From Hyphomicrobiales bacterium (lineage in GTDB: Bacteria > Pseudomonadota > Alphaproteobacteria > Rhizobiales > Rhizobiaceae), in assembly GCA_900465685.1 (NCBI GenBank), contig UEGR01000011.1, positions 310,001-374,000 on the forward strand: a DNA stretch of 64,000 nt, read 5' to 3'. The position numbers were made by a program, and so were the translations under genes. Shown piece after piece: positions 45,675 to 55,495 of the stretch. The notes under the pieces were generated by a model, which was given only the letters and a program-made list of their open reading frames with translations, was not told where the DNA came from and ran no database searches. Numbering within the stretch: position 1 is the first letter of the stretch; every line of letters starts with the position of its first letter.

Positions 45675-47122
45675 GATTTGAAATGCTGACGAAAGCCCAT
45701 ACCGGCACCGTCGCCATTATCGGCGGCGGCTTTACAGGCGCAGCCGTCGCGCTGCATCTGGCGCGTCAACTGCCCTACCACCAGCATGACGCCAACTGGC
45801 AGATCGTGGTGATTGAACCGCGCGAGAAGCTTGGACGTGGCTTGGCCTATGACACGCTGGAACCGGTGCATCGCATCAATGTGCCCGCTGACCGGATGTC
45901 CATTCTGCCCGACGAGCCGCAGGATTTCAGCAACTGGCTTGCGGAAACCGGGATACTGGAAAGCGATCCGGATGCTTTCAGTCTGGACGGCGCGCCCTTC
46001 CCTGCCCGTACAGTCTTCGGGCTTTATGCATCGTCGAGACTGGAGCCTCTGATTGAGGCCGGGCGCGTGGAACACCGCCGCACCCGCGCCGTCCATGCGA
46101 CCAAGGATAACGGCTTCTGGACAATCGAAACCGAAGATGGCGAGCCTGTTGTTGCTGATGTCGTTGTATTGGCAATCAGCCATCCCGCTCCATCCCTGCC
46201 GGCTGTGCTGGAGCCGGTCAAGGAGCATCCCGGGCTGATTGCCGACGCGACGCGCCCCGGCGCGCTGGATAATGTCCAGTCAGACGACCGCGTGCTGGTG
46301 GTGGGCAACGGGTTGACGGCAGCCGACGTCATCGCCACGCTGAAAGCACATGGCCATAAGGGGCAGATCGTTTCGATTTCCCGCCGCGGCCTCCGTTCTC
46401 GCGGCCATCCCCGCACCACCCATGACCCTTATGGCGACTTCATCGCCCAACCGTCGCTCAGCGCTTCAAAATTGTTGCATCGGGTCCGCAAAACCATCGA
46501 GGCTGCTCAGGCCGAAGGGTTGAGCTGGCATCCGGTTCTCGATGCGGTTCGCCTTCAGGGACAGGACATCTGGCAGGCTTTGCCCGTTTCAGAACGCCGA
46601 CGCATCGCGCGGCATGTTCGCCCGTTTTGGGACGTGCATCGCTTCCGCATTGCGCCTCAGGTGGAAAACGCTCTGGATCGCGCTGTCGTCGATGGCAGCC
46701 TGTCTGTCCGTGCGGCCTCCGTTCGCAGCGCGGCTGCTTCTGGCGACATTTTGCGTATCGGCCTCAAGGACCGTCGCACAGGCGAACTCGATATTCTCGA
46801 CGTGGACAAGGTCGTCGTCACCACTGGCCCCGGCCATGGCGGCATTCTCGGATCGCAGCCGTTGCTTTCAACCCTTGCCGAAGCAGGACATCTGGCTCCT
46901 TGCCCAACCGGCCTTGGCCTTCTCTGTGACCGGCAAAGTCATGCCATCTCTCCATCGGGCTACGCCGATGAAACATTGTTGATCGCCGGACCACTGGCAC
47001 GAGGAACCTTTGGCGAGCTGATGGGGTTGCCGCAGGTTAGTGAACATGCCGTTCTCGTTGCCGGGATCATTGCCACGTTGATTGCTGAACAAGACCGCGC
47101 CCTTGAAAAGGCCGCAGTCTGA
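45671..47122 (+). CDS. FAD/NAD(P)-binding protein (COG4529/YdhS type)
   Basis: A 483-residue flavoprotein. The N-terminal Rossmann motif is [23 protein letters not shown] second dinucleotide fingerprint, [18 protein letters not shown], lies near residue 210, and [23 protein letters not shown] is typical of COG4529. These proteins are uncharacterised and sometimes linked to siderophore or amino-acid hydroxylation. The GTG at 45671 overlaps the ssuD stop; an ATG at 45683 is an alternative. Coupling to ssuD suggests a role in sulfonate use, possibly as an oxidoreductase partner, which is inference. Confidence 0.88.
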   Translation: MRFEMLTKAHTGTVAIIGGGFTGAAVALHLARQLPYHQHDANWQIVVIEPREKLGRGLAYDTLEPVHRINVPADRMSILPDEPQDFSNWLAETGILESDPDAFSLDGAPFPARTVFGLYASSRLEPLIEAGRVEHRRTRAVHATKDNGFWTIETEDGEPVVADVVVLAISHPAPSLPAVLEPVKEHPGLIADATRPGALDNVQSDDRVLVVGNGLTAADVIATLKAHGHKGQIVSISRRGLRSRGHPRTTHDPYGDFIAQPSLSASKLLHRVRKTIEAAQAEGLSWHPVLDAVRLQGQDIWQALPVSERRRIARHVRPFWDVHRFRIAPQVENALDRAVVDGSLSVRAASVRSAAASGDILRIGLKDRRTGELDILDVDKVVVTTGPGHGGILGSQPLLSTLAEAGHLAPCPTGLGLLCDRQSHAISPSGYADETLLIAGPLARGTFGELMGLPQVSEHAVLVAGIIATLIAEQDRALEKAAV

Positions 47123-47126
47123 TCTT

Positions 47127-48152
47127 TCAGGATTTGGCTGGCTGTATGCGAGCCAGGTGATCGTGAATATGCTGGTGCAGGTTGGAAGCCGACATGGGGT
47201 CATGCCCCGGCACCTGTTTCAGCTCGCGCAAATCCTGCGGCGAAACATCATAGCGATCCTTGAACAACCGGGTGAACTGCGCCCGGTCCGAGAAACCACA
47301 TTTATAAGCGATCTCTTTCAGTGTTTCCGCCTTGCCTTTGCTATGGATGAGGTAGCGGTAAGCCAGGTCCAGACGCTTTTGGCGGATCAATTTGGTAATG
47401 CCATCATCCCGCTCGAATTGCCGGTACAGATGCGAGTGTGAGAGTTTGAAATGCGCCATGATGGTCTTGGGGCTCAAACGCTGGTCGCGAATATTCAGAT
47501 CGATATAGTCCATCACTCTTTGCCGCATTGATTGATCAATGGCGCTCGATTGCGCGGGAGATAGCGCCACGCCATTCACGGCCGCCACCAGCAACAGGAC
47601 AAGCGCTTCCTTGATCCCCGGGATTTCATTTTCCTGAATGAAGTCGAGGGCACCATCCAGACTCAAAATGAAGTCGAACAGCACCTGATTGATGTTCAAG
47701 TTCCGCGGCAAAACCAGCCCATGAAGATCCTTTGACGGAAACCATTTATTCAGTTCAAAACGCGGTATGGCCAGTGTTACCCGCGAACCAGCTTCCTTTC
47801 GACTATCCAGCACTTTGGTAAGGTCCATGAAAAACATGTCACCGGGCTGAACATAAACATTCCTACCGTCGAAATCGCCGGTATATTCCCCTGACAGGAC
47901 AAGCTGGAGCAGGCAGATATCCAGATCGGTGCGTGCAATCATCTCCGGCGTCCGCCGACAAATCTGCTCATTGAACGTCGTGTCGCCCAGAACCATGCTG
48001 TCGAAAAGCCGCGAGCGGATTGTCCCGATCAGTTCAGTCTCGCCATTCTCGTCCGCAGGAGAAACTTCATATATGAGTTTCGATACTTCCTGCCAGAAAG
48101 CATTGCGAGATTTTTCATCCACCATATCGGTCGAGAGAAAAAATTCCGGCAC
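47127..48152 (-). CDS. AraC family transcriptional regulator
   Basis: A 341-residue regulator. The C-terminal double HTH spans about residues 215-325 (MDYIDLNIRDQRLSPKTIMAHFKLSHSHLYRQFE and LKEIAYKCGFSDRAQFTRLFKDRYDVSPQDLREL). The N-terminal part is an AraC-binding-like ligand domain with VQPGDMFFMDL. It is convergent with the flavoprotein gene (4 bp apart) and faces the AT-rich gap before the exported glycosidase genes, making them plausible targets. Confidence 0.92.
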   Translation of the reverse strand: MPEFFLSTDMVDEKSRNAFWQEVSKLIYEVSPADENGETELIGTIRSRLFDSMVLGDTTFNEQICRRTPEMIARTDLDICLLQLVLSGEYTGDFDGRNVYVQPGDMFFMDLTKVLDSRKEAGSRVTLAIPRFELNKWFPSKDLHGLVLPRNLNINQVLFDFILSLDGALDFIQENEIPGIKEALVLLLVAAVNGVALSPAQSSAIDQSMRQRVMDYIDLNIRDQRLSPKTIMAHFKLSHSHLYRQFERDDGITKLIRQKRLDLAYRYLIHSKGKAETLKEIAYKCGFSDRAQFTRLFKDRYDVSPQDLRELKQVPGHDPMSASNLHQHIHDHLARIQPAKS

Positions 48153-48659
48153 AATTTACCAGCCTTTCTTCAAGCCACTCACAAATATTGAGGGCATTTA
48201 TTACTTCCTAAAACCTGCGGTAGAGCGCCAGGCAATCGTTCCAAATGACAGGCTCCGACCGTACTCATGAATTTTTCACGAAAAAACTAATCAGAATGAA
48301 GCAAAGAGAACCCGTAACAGGAACATCCACTTTTATAGCTCCCTACAAATATAAGCTTTTCGATTTCTATTTCCAAATAAAATCTAATATCTTTCTCCGT
48401 GTATTAGATAGAGATAATATTTAATACAATATGGGACAAATACGTATTGCCTCCCTTCAGTTTTTACATATAGCTCATAGTCGAGGAGAATATGTATACA
48501 TGTTTCATTATGAAACATGTAGAACCTTACAGATATGTAGAGACTAATTTCTTCCAAAGGCAGTTTCTTAACAATCGGAAAAGCTCGCGCTTTTCGGAAT
48601 CTGGATTTCTGCCACTCTCATGCTGGCCACCCAATCCTTTCAGATACAGGATCTCGCGA
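48153..48659. other. AT-rich gap before the glycosidase locus
   Basis: 507 bp that are clearly more A+T-rich than flanking genes, especially 48290-48480. The open frame leading into GH1 from 48492 is not protein-like and is not counted as coding. No transposase remnant, tRNA fragment or flanking direct repeat was seen. It likely holds promoters for the AraC gene and for GH1. Confidence 0.6.
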
Positions 48660-50075
48660 ATGGACCACGATCAGTCAAGCCGGTTTAGCTTTTCACGGCG
48701 TTCGTTCTTAAAGGCGGCAGGAGCTTCTGCAGCCGCCGCCCTTGCTCCGGAAATTGCCCTTGCAGAGGACAAAACTTTTCCAACCGGTTTCAAATGGGGT
48801 GCAGCATCAGCAGCCGCACAAGTCGAAAGTCGAGTAGGGCGCGGTCGTAGCAACTGGGATGTTTTCGCAGATATCTCTGGAGGCATTCGCGACGGTTCAT
48901 CCAACGACACGAATACACAATTTGAATTGCGTTATGGTGAGGAACTGTCACTGCTCTCCCAGGCCGGCTTTAACGCTTTCCGCTTTTCATTCTACTGGTC
49001 ACGCATCCAGCCGGAAGGACCGGGAGCTCCGAACATAGCGGCACTGGATCTCTATGACCGGATGATCGATGAGATGCTCCGGTTAGGTCTTGACCCTATG
49101 GCGACCATTGTCCATTTCGAAACTCCCCTCTGGGCTGGCGACTTTCGCGACCGTGGCATGGTCAATCGTGCTGCGGATTATGCCGATATTGTCACGCGTA
49201 AATTCGGCGATCGTATCAAGCTGTGGATTGCCATGAACGAGCCTGGCACTGTCTCTACCTTCGGCTACGGATCGGGCCGCTTTGCGCCGGGTTACATATC
49301 CCTGAATGCGATGGGAGAAGCGATCCATCATCAAAATGTTGCTCAGGGCCTTATTATTTCCACCGCGCGAACAAATCTACCAAAAGATGCCAAGGTCGGC
49401 ACTACACTCAACCTTCAGACTATTCGCGCCAAGTCGGGTAGTCCAGAGGACGAGAAAGCTGTCAGATTGATGGATGCCTACTGGAACACCGCTTATCTCG
49501 ATCCTCTATTTGGCAAAGAGTACCCAGATGAAGTTCGTGCTCTAGTAGCTCCGCTCATTCAGCCGGGCGACATGGAAAACATCGCCGCAAAACCCGACTT
49601 CCTAGGTGTGAACTATTATTCGCGCTTTTATGTCAAAGCAGAACCACGTTCTCCTCTCGGTTTCATACAGGACGCACCACCAGATAATCTCAAACTTACA
49701 AAGTATCTGCCCTATGAACCCGATGGGTTCTCGGAAACGCTGTTGCGAGTCCATAACGGCTATGGCGCCCCTGATATTTATGTAACTGAGTTCGGCTTCA
49801 CCGTCGAAGAGCCAAACGAGATAAGTGGCATTATTGAAGACAGAACACGGGTTGAGTACATCAAGGGCTATCTTCAAGAAGCTTACAACGCGATTCAGAA
49901 AGGCGTTAGGCTGAAGGGTTTGACTTACTGGTCTTCCACCGACAATTGGGAATGGAATGAAGGACATACCAAGAATTTTGGGCTAATTAAAGTTGACTTC
50001 GGGACACAGAAGCGGACACCGAAGCGCAGCCTCGAGTATCTTGGAAAATGCAGCAAAACAAACAGCATTGTCTGA
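48660..50075 (+). CDS. TAT-exported GH1 glycosidase (beta-glucosidase family)
   Basis: A 471-residue glycoside hydrolase family 1 enzyme. The N-terminus has a classical twin-arginine signal (FSRRSFLKAAGASAAAALAP, cleavage near ALAED), so the folded enzyme is sent to the periplasm. The TIM barrel begins FPTGFKWGAASAAAQVES. The acid/base Glu lies in WIAMNEPGT and the nucleophile Glu in IYVTEFGF, where the usual N-G after the Glu is F-G. Export of a GH1 enzyme is uncommon since most are cytoplasmic. The RBS is weak. Codon use is less GC-rich than in neighbouring genes. Confidence 0.9.
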   Translation: MDHDQSSRFSFSRRSFLKAAGASAAAALAPEIALAEDKTFPTGFKWGAASAAAQVESRVGRGRSNWDVFADISGGIRDGSSNDTNTQFELRYGEELSLLSQAGFNAFRFSFYWSRIQPEGPGAPNIAALDLYDRMIDEMLRLGLDPMATIVHFETPLWAGDFRDRGMVNRAADYADIVTRKFGDRIKLWIAMNEPGTVSTFGYGSGRFAPGYISLNAMGEAIHHQNVAQGLIISTARTNLPKDAKVGTTLNLQTIRAKSGSPEDEKAVRLMDAYWNTAYLDPLFGKEYPDEVRALVAPLIQPGDMENIAAKPDFLGVNYYSRFYVKAEPRSPLGFIQDAPPDNLKLTKYLPYEPDGFSETLLRVHNGYGAPDIYVTEFGFTVEEPNEISGIIEDRTRVEYIKGYLQEAYNAIQKGVRLKGLTYWSSTDNWEWNEGHTKNFGLIKVDFGTQKRTPKRSLEYLGKCSKTNSIV

Positions 50076-50378
50076 CTGCCACGCGAGAGAACGCATTCCA
50101 TCAGAAACAAAATAATAAATCTGCGTTCTAAATATTCGAACAAGACTATGTCTCCATCAATGGGCTAACTCAACAATTTTGTCATTTTCGATATCTGCTG
50201 GATACCTGTTCTACTAAACAGTTAATTTCAATCCTAATCGGCGGCATATTTTAAAAGAATATTCGGTGAATTTTCAAGTCATTGCAAGGCTGTCTGCCAG
50301 CTGAATAGAAGGGGCAAATCCAAGCAGCAGTCGCCAGTCGTTAATGGTTTGACATACGCACATTGTTGGAGGGAGCGA
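50076..50378 (+). other. AT-rich gap between GH1 and GH2 genes
   Basis: 303 bp; no gene, terminator or repeat recognised. The length suggests a separate promoter for the GH2 gene. Confidence 0.5.
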
Positions 50379-53114
50379 ATGGCTCGTGGGTGGTATTTTC
50401 TCGTTGCCGGAACAATTCTCGCTACATTTTTGACTGTCGAAGCACGGGCCGAAAACGTCAGCGACAGGATTGAGTTGCAGCATGGATGGCGTCTTATCCA
50501 GGATGAGGACGCCAAGGCAGCGCAAGTGGATGTTCCGAATACGCTGCTGGGCGATAAGGGCTATGCCATTCAGACCATGCCATCCACTGTTCTGAATACA
50601 CTCAGCAAGGCCGGTGTCTACAAGGACATCTACTATGGCGACAATCTTGCCAAGGTGGACAATACGCTCTGGAAGCACCAGTGGTGGTACCAGACCAAGC
50701 TAAACATTCCAGAAGGTCATGACCACTATACGCTGATTTTCAACGGACTGAATTATCGCGGTGAAATCTGGTTGAATGACCAGAAAATTGCGGGGCCTGA
50801 CGCAGTTGTCGGCATGAGCCGCAAGTACGAATTTGACGTCACACGATATGTCCATCCCGGCATAGATAATCTGTTAGCAGTCAAGATTACGCCAGAGCAA
50901 CGTACACCGAGCCTGACGTTGGGCGATACGCCTGGATCGGGTAAGCATGAAGGCGTGGACCTGACCGATACCTGGATGGATTGGATCAATCTCAAGTATT
51001 TTGGTGATCCTTCAACCAAGACCTCCTTCGTTCCCGATAAGGGTGCAGGGATCTGGCGCAAGGTCTATCTGACTTATGGCGGTGACGTAGCTCTGCGTGA
51101 TCCCTATGTCAAAGCCGACTTGAAGGTGCCGGATCTTCAAACAGCCAAGCTCGATGTCTATGCCAATCTCGTCAATCGCTCATCCAAACCCGTCACAGGC
51201 GTGCTGAGCGGCGAGATCACCCGCGAAGGCAAACCCAGCATTCGTCTTGAAAAGACCGTTACCCTCAACGGAAACGAAACCCGGGAAGAAAGCTTCACGC
51301 CCGAGCAGATAAAGGCTTTGACAATCGACAAGCCCGATGTCTGGTGGCCTTATACATGGGGCAAGCCGAACCTTTACAATTTGAAGCTCACCTTTCGCAT
51401 CGGTGACAAGGTTTCCGACACCGCGACGACCGATTTCGGCATACGCAAGATTACGCAGCACCGCGACAAAACTCAGCTATTTCCGAAGTTCAAAAGCCCC
51501 GGTAGTTTCTACATCAAGGTCAACGGTCGCGATTATCTGATCCGCGGCGCAGCCTACACCCCCGACCTGTTGTTCGACAACAATCCGCAGCGGGATCGCG
51601 ATATCATCCGCTATGCGAAAGACCTTGGCATCAACATGCTGCGATGGGAAGGCAAGTTTGCCGATGATGATGTGCTCGAACTCGCCGACAAGGAAGGCAT
51701 TCCCGTTATGCGCGGCCTCATGTGCTGCGGGTCATGGGAACTGTGGAGCCATTGGGACGAGGAAGATCGCGCAGTAGCCTATGCCACCGTCCGGGATATG
51801 ATCACTGATTTTCGTTCGCACGCATCGGCATTTATCTGGACAAATGGCAGTGACGGTCTTCCGCCTGCGGATATTCTGGAGAAATACCATAGCATCTTGA
51901 ACGAACTGCACTGGCAGAACTCCGTCGTTGATACTGTTTCAGCACGCAACCAAGACTGGAGCGGTGTACATATGGCGGCGCCCTATTCCTGGCGCTCACC
52001 TGCTTTCTGGTTCAAGGGCGATATAGTTGGTGCGATGGGTTCCGTCGCCGAAGCAGGCAATGATGAGACTGTTCTGCCGCTGGACAGCCTCAAGAAATTC
52101 TTGCCCGAGGATAAGCTCTGGCCGATTAATGACTTCTGGTACATGCGCGCTGGGTCTGCACCCGGCAACAGCACACTCGAAAGCGCCAAAGCCGCCGTTG
52201 AAAATCGATATGGCCCAGCGAACAGTGTCGAGGATTTTGCTCGCAAGGCGCAGCTCATTGCCTATGAGAATGTCCGCGCTCAAAATGAAACCTATGGCGC
52301 GCTTGGCTGGGACACCCACAAGATGACGATCTTCTGGATGCTCAATAGCCACTGGCCGTCGTTCTTCGGCCATCTCTTCGACTATTACATGAAACAAGGC
52401 GGGGGGTATTTTGGTGCCAAGAAGGCTTTACAGCCACTGGGCGTGGTTTTCGACGGCTATGCAACGGGCGATCGCTCCAAAGCCAACATATACTTCGTCA
52501 ACCAGACGCTGGAAAATCAGAAGAACTTGATCGTCTCAGCGCGCCTATATGACATCAACGGCAAGCTCCAACACGAAAAGAACGTGAACGTCAAAGACGC
52601 AGAATCCGGCACGTCCGCTGTCGCTATGGCCCTGCCCCGTTATGAAGACATGGGCACGGTCTATTTCGTGCGATTGCAGATCCGCAATAGTAAGAATGGC
52701 GTGCTCGCAGAGAACACTTATTGGCAGTCAGCCAAGGAGGATATTCCCGAAGACATGGATCCGAACAACATGATGGACGCCATGATCCTGAAGCAGAAAC
52801 AATGGGCCGACTTTACTCCGCTCAACACAATGCCGAAGGTGGAGCTCCAGACAGAACTCAGGGAAATCGAGCCGCAAGGGGACTTGCGACGGCTCCGGAT
52901 TTCGCTGACCAATCCAACCGATCACGTCGCTTTCTTTGTGCGAGCCCAGCTACAGAAGGATCGCAATTCCGGTGAGATTCTGCCGATCACCTATGACGAT
53001 AATTACGTCACGATCTATCCCCGAGAGACCCACGAAATCACCGCGGAAGTCAGCAAGACACAGATTGAAGGGCTGAACCCGATGGTCGCAATCGAAGGCT
53101 ACAACCTCCGCTGA
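50379..53114 (+). CDS. Exported GH2 enzyme, exo-beta-D-glucosaminidase-like
   Basis: A 911-residue glycoside hydrolase family 2 protein with a Sec signal peptide (about 1-24, ending VEARA). Domains in order are a jelly-roll sugar-binding domain (FNGLNYRGEIWLNDQKI), an Ig-like domain, a TIM barrel from about residue 380 and C-terminal Ig-like domains. The GH2 sequence FIWTNGSDGLPPADI replaces the usual N-E pair by S-D, as in chitosan-type exo-glucosaminidases, and LPLDSLKKFLPEDKLWPIND also matches them. The nucleophile region (GSVAEAGNDE) departs from the usual pattern. The start at 50379 has ggaggg 6 bp upstream. Confidence 0.88.
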   Translation: MARGWYFLVAGTILATFLTVEARAENVSDRIELQHGWRLIQDEDAKAAQVDVPNTLLGDKGYAIQTMPSTVLNTLSKAGVYKDIYYGDNLAKVDNTLWKHQWWYQTKLNIPEGHDHYTLIFNGLNYRGEIWLNDQKIAGPDAVVGMSRKYEFDVTRYVHPGIDNLLAVKITPEQRTPSLTLGDTPGSGKHEGVDLTDTWMDWINLKYFGDPSTKTSFVPDKGAGIWRKVYLTYGGDVALRDPYVKADLKVPDLQTAKLDVYANLVNRSSKPVTGVLSGEITREGKPSIRLEKTVTLNGNETREESFTPEQIKALTIDKPDVWWPYTWGKPNLYNLKLTFRIGDKVSDTATTDFGIRKITQHRDKTQLFPKFKSPGSFYIKVNGRDYLIRGAAYTPDLLFDNNPQRDRDIIRYAKDLGINMLRWEGKFADDDVLELADKEGIPVMRGLMCCGSWELWSHWDEEDRAVAYATVRDMITDFRSHASAFIWTNGSDGLPPADILEKYHSILNELHWQNSVVDTVSARNQDWSGVHMAAPYSWRSPAFWFKGDIVGAMGSVAEAGNDETVLPLDSLKKFLPEDKLWPINDFWYMRAGSAPGNSTLESAKAAVENRYGPANSVEDFARKAQLIAYENVRAQNETYGALGWDTHKMTIFWMLNSHWPSFFGHLFDYYMKQGGGYFGAKKALQPLGVVFDGYATGDRSKANIYFVNQTLENQKNLIVSARLYDINGKLQHEKNVNVKDAESGTSAVAMALPRYEDMGTVYFVRLQIRNSKNGVLAENTYWQSAKEDIPEDMDPNNMMDAMILKQKQWADFTPLNTMPKVELQTELREIEPQGDLRRLRISLTNPTDHVAFFVRAQLQKDRNSGEILPITYDDNYVTIYPRETHEITAEVSKTQIEGLNPMVAIEGYNLR

Positions 53115-53163
53115 TTACTGCTGACATAAACATACCGCCAAACATCTAGACTGGAGCAGGCTC

Positions 53164-54117
53164 ATGACATCGGTGGTCGGACGCATCAAGCCCCTTCTTT
53201 GTTTCATGCCAATGGTGTTGCTCTGTTTCAGTGCGCAAGCGGCCGAAAACGGGCTCGGCTTCTATCTGTTGGGATCAAAAGGCCCCCTCGCGGCAATCCT
53301 GCCTGCACCGGGCGTCTATCTGCAGAATGACACATATTTTTACCGAGCAAGTGCTGGTGCGTCGGCACCTCTGCCGCTTGGCGGGGTCGTTGGCTTTGGT
53401 GTCGATGCCAAAGCCGTGGTCGATCTGCCGACCTTCATATGGTCCACGCCCTACGAGCTATTGGGAGGGCGGCTAGCCTTCGGTCTGACCACCCCCTTCG
53501 GCCATCAAAATGTCGATGCCGATCTGGTGTATGGTCCCTATTCCGGCGACATCGATAATGGCGTCACCAAGATCGGTGATCCTATTGTCACCACAACAAT
53601 TGGCTGGAGTGATGGTGACTTCCATTGGAGTCTCAATGGAATGGTCAATATCCCTATTGGCGACTATGAGAGAAACTCGCTCGCTAACATTGCCTTCCAT
53701 CGTTGGGCTGGAGATATGTCTGCCGCTGGTACATGGCTTGATCCGGCGCGCGGCCTCGATATATCGGGCGTTGTAGGCTTTACCCTCAATGGAGAAAATC
53801 CCGAAACAGATTACCGCACGGGGACTGAATTCCACATCGAAGGCGCTATCTCGCAATATCTCTCGAAACAGTTTTCGCTAGGCGCCATCGGTTACTATTA
53901 CCAGCAGATCAGCGATGACAGCGGCAGCGGCGCGATACTCGGCGGTTACCGCGGACGTGTTGCAGCGCTAGGTGTCACCGCCAGCTACAACTTCGAACTC
54001 GACGCAACACCGGTACAAGCGCGGGTAAAGCTTTTGCGTGAGTTCCATACGGAAAACCGTGTCGAAGGCACATCTGCTTTTCTCACATTGTCAGTTCCGC
54101 TTTATGTCAGCAAGTGA
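53164..54117 (+). CDS. SphA/MetA-type outer-membrane protein
   Basis: A 317-residue exported protein of the Phenol_MetA_deg/SphA family, with a signal peptide (about 1-27, ending SAQAA). Alternating hydrophobic strands typical of an outer-membrane barrel follow (RLAFGLTTPFGHQNVDADLVYG, TTTIGWSDGDFHWSLNGMVNIPIG, GRVAALGVTASYNFEL). Family blocks NGLGFYLLGSKGPLAAILPAPGVY are present. It lies 49 bp after GH2 and is likely cotranscribed; a channel or anchor for sugar products is inferred. Directly after its TGA the same frame continues into an autotransporter tail. Confidence 0.85.
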   Translation: MTSVVGRIKPLLCFMPMVLLCFSAQAAENGLGFYLLGSKGPLAAILPAPGVYLQNDTYFYRASAGASAPLPLGGVVGFGVDAKAVVDLPTFIWSTPYELLGGRLAFGLTTPFGHQNVDADLVYGPYSGDIDNGVTKIGDPIVTTTIGWSDGDFHWSLNGMVNIPIGDYERNSLANIAFHRWAGDMSAAGTWLDPARGLDISGVVGFTLNGENPETDYRTGTEFHIEGAISQYLSKQFSLGAIGYYYQQISDDSGSGAILGGYRGRVAALGVTASYNFELDATPVQARVKLLREFHTENRVEGTSAFLTLSVPLYVSK

Positions 54118-55239
54118 TGGGACGCGTTACCCCATCATTCAGAGTGTTGGTCTGATGTTCTTTATAAAGGTAACGTCCAGGGGCAGGACACCAATGACTG
54201 GTATCTGATCTCCAAGAAAACGCCAGAGGACCCCGAACCAAAACCGGAGGCCAAGTTGCAAGCTGGCGCACCGGTCTATGAGGCCTATACGCAGCATCTG
54301 CTCGGCATGAACGAGGTCTCGACGCTGCGCCAGCGCGCCGGCAATCGTGTATGGGTGGGACAGACGGCAGAGCCTGTCAAAGCAGCCTCAATCGGTAATG
54401 GTGTCTGGGGCCGCATCGAAGGCGCACACAATCGCCTCGAACCAGATCGCACGACGACCGGCACACAAACGCGCCAGAACGTCTTCAAGATGCAGGCCGG
54501 TATCGATGGCGAATTTCTGGAGAATGAACAGGGCAACCTGATCGGCGGCATCTTCGGCCAGTATATGCATGGCAAGACCAGAACATCGTCACGCGACTTT
54601 GTATCCGGCGACATTTCGACCGACGGTTACGGTCTCGGCGGGACGCTGACATGGTATGGCGAAAACGGTTTCTATGCCGACGCACTGACACAGGCCACCT
54701 GGTACGACAGCGACCTGACCACATCAGCCGAAGGTGCAGCCGCACTTGCCACGGGAAGCCGCGCTTTCGGCTATGTGGTTTCGCTGGAAAGCGGCCAACA
54801 GTTGTCCATCAACGACCGCTGGTCCGCCACGCCGCAAGGGCAACTGGTCTATTCGTCAGTAGATGCCGACGACTTCATCGACGGTTTCGGTAGCGCCGTC
54901 CGGCTTGATCGCGGCGAAAGCCTGCAAGGCCGTTTCGGCCTCAATCTCGATTACGCGTCCTCCTGGCAAAACCCCAAGGGGACAACCGACCGCGCCAATC
55001 TCTATGGGATCGCCAACCTTTATTACGAATTCCGCGACGGAACCCGTGCCGATCTGGCAGGTGTCAGTCTGGCAAGCCGTCAGGACCGTCTGTGGGGTGG
55101 TCTGGGCGTCGGCGGCACCTATAGCTTCGACAATGAACACTATTCCCTGTTCGGCGAGGGGCTGATCAACACCAGCCTGAACAATTTCGGCAACAGCTAC
55201 GCGTTGAAAGGCAATGTCGGATTCCGTGTCCACTGGTAA
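54118..55239 (+). pseudogene. Truncated autotransporter: passenger end plus beta-barrel, no start or signal
   Basis: From 54118 the frame is open to 55239 with no start codon in good context. It reads SDVLYKGNVQGQDTNDWYLI, a Pro/Glu linker, GAPVYEAYTQHLLGMNEVSTLRQRAGNR and then a barrel domain of about 270 residues ending GNVGFRVHW. This is the standard C-terminal end of a type V autotransporter (passenger junction, linker helix, 12-stranded barrel). The signal peptide and passenger are missing; the SphA stop lies immediately upstream in the same frame. The TTG at 54256 is only formal. I read it as a remnant of a larger gene. Confidence 0.85.
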
Positions 55240-55358
55240 CAGAACAACGGAGCAGCTTCGCGATCACGAGGCCGCTCTCAATTTTGTTACAGTCCGGATT
55301 GAACCAAATCGCCAGAGCCGCGTTTATTAAGCATTCGTTAACCATAACGGAGGCTGTC

Positions 55359-55439
55359 ATGCTCTGGTACTACAGACTGGAAAGCAGTTTTGCCGCCGCA
55401 TTCGTGATCGCTGCGGCAGTCACACTCTGGTTAATGTGA
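55359..55439 (+). CDS. Very small membrane protein, 26 aa
   Basis: MLWYYRLESSFAAAFV followed by IAAAVTLWLM. The ATG is preceded by acggaggctg, a strong RBS. One hydrophobic helix covers most of the peptide. It resembles in size the small subunits found near respiratory or transport complexes, but I do not recognise it. The next mini-ORF at 55496 has the same kind of RBS, which supports both being translated. Confidence 0.5.
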   Translation: MLWYYRLESSFAAAFVIAAAVTLWLM

Positions 55440-55495
55440 GGCGGAGGCCTTTACCGCCCACTTTATCCATCATCACAACAACGGAGGACCACCCT

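Noticed and set aside
48153..55239. Insertion-sequence or transposon boundaries around the glycosidase locus
   Set aside because: I looked for terminal inverted repeats, target duplications and transposase fragments and found none; transfer is suggested only by composition and the broken autotransporter.
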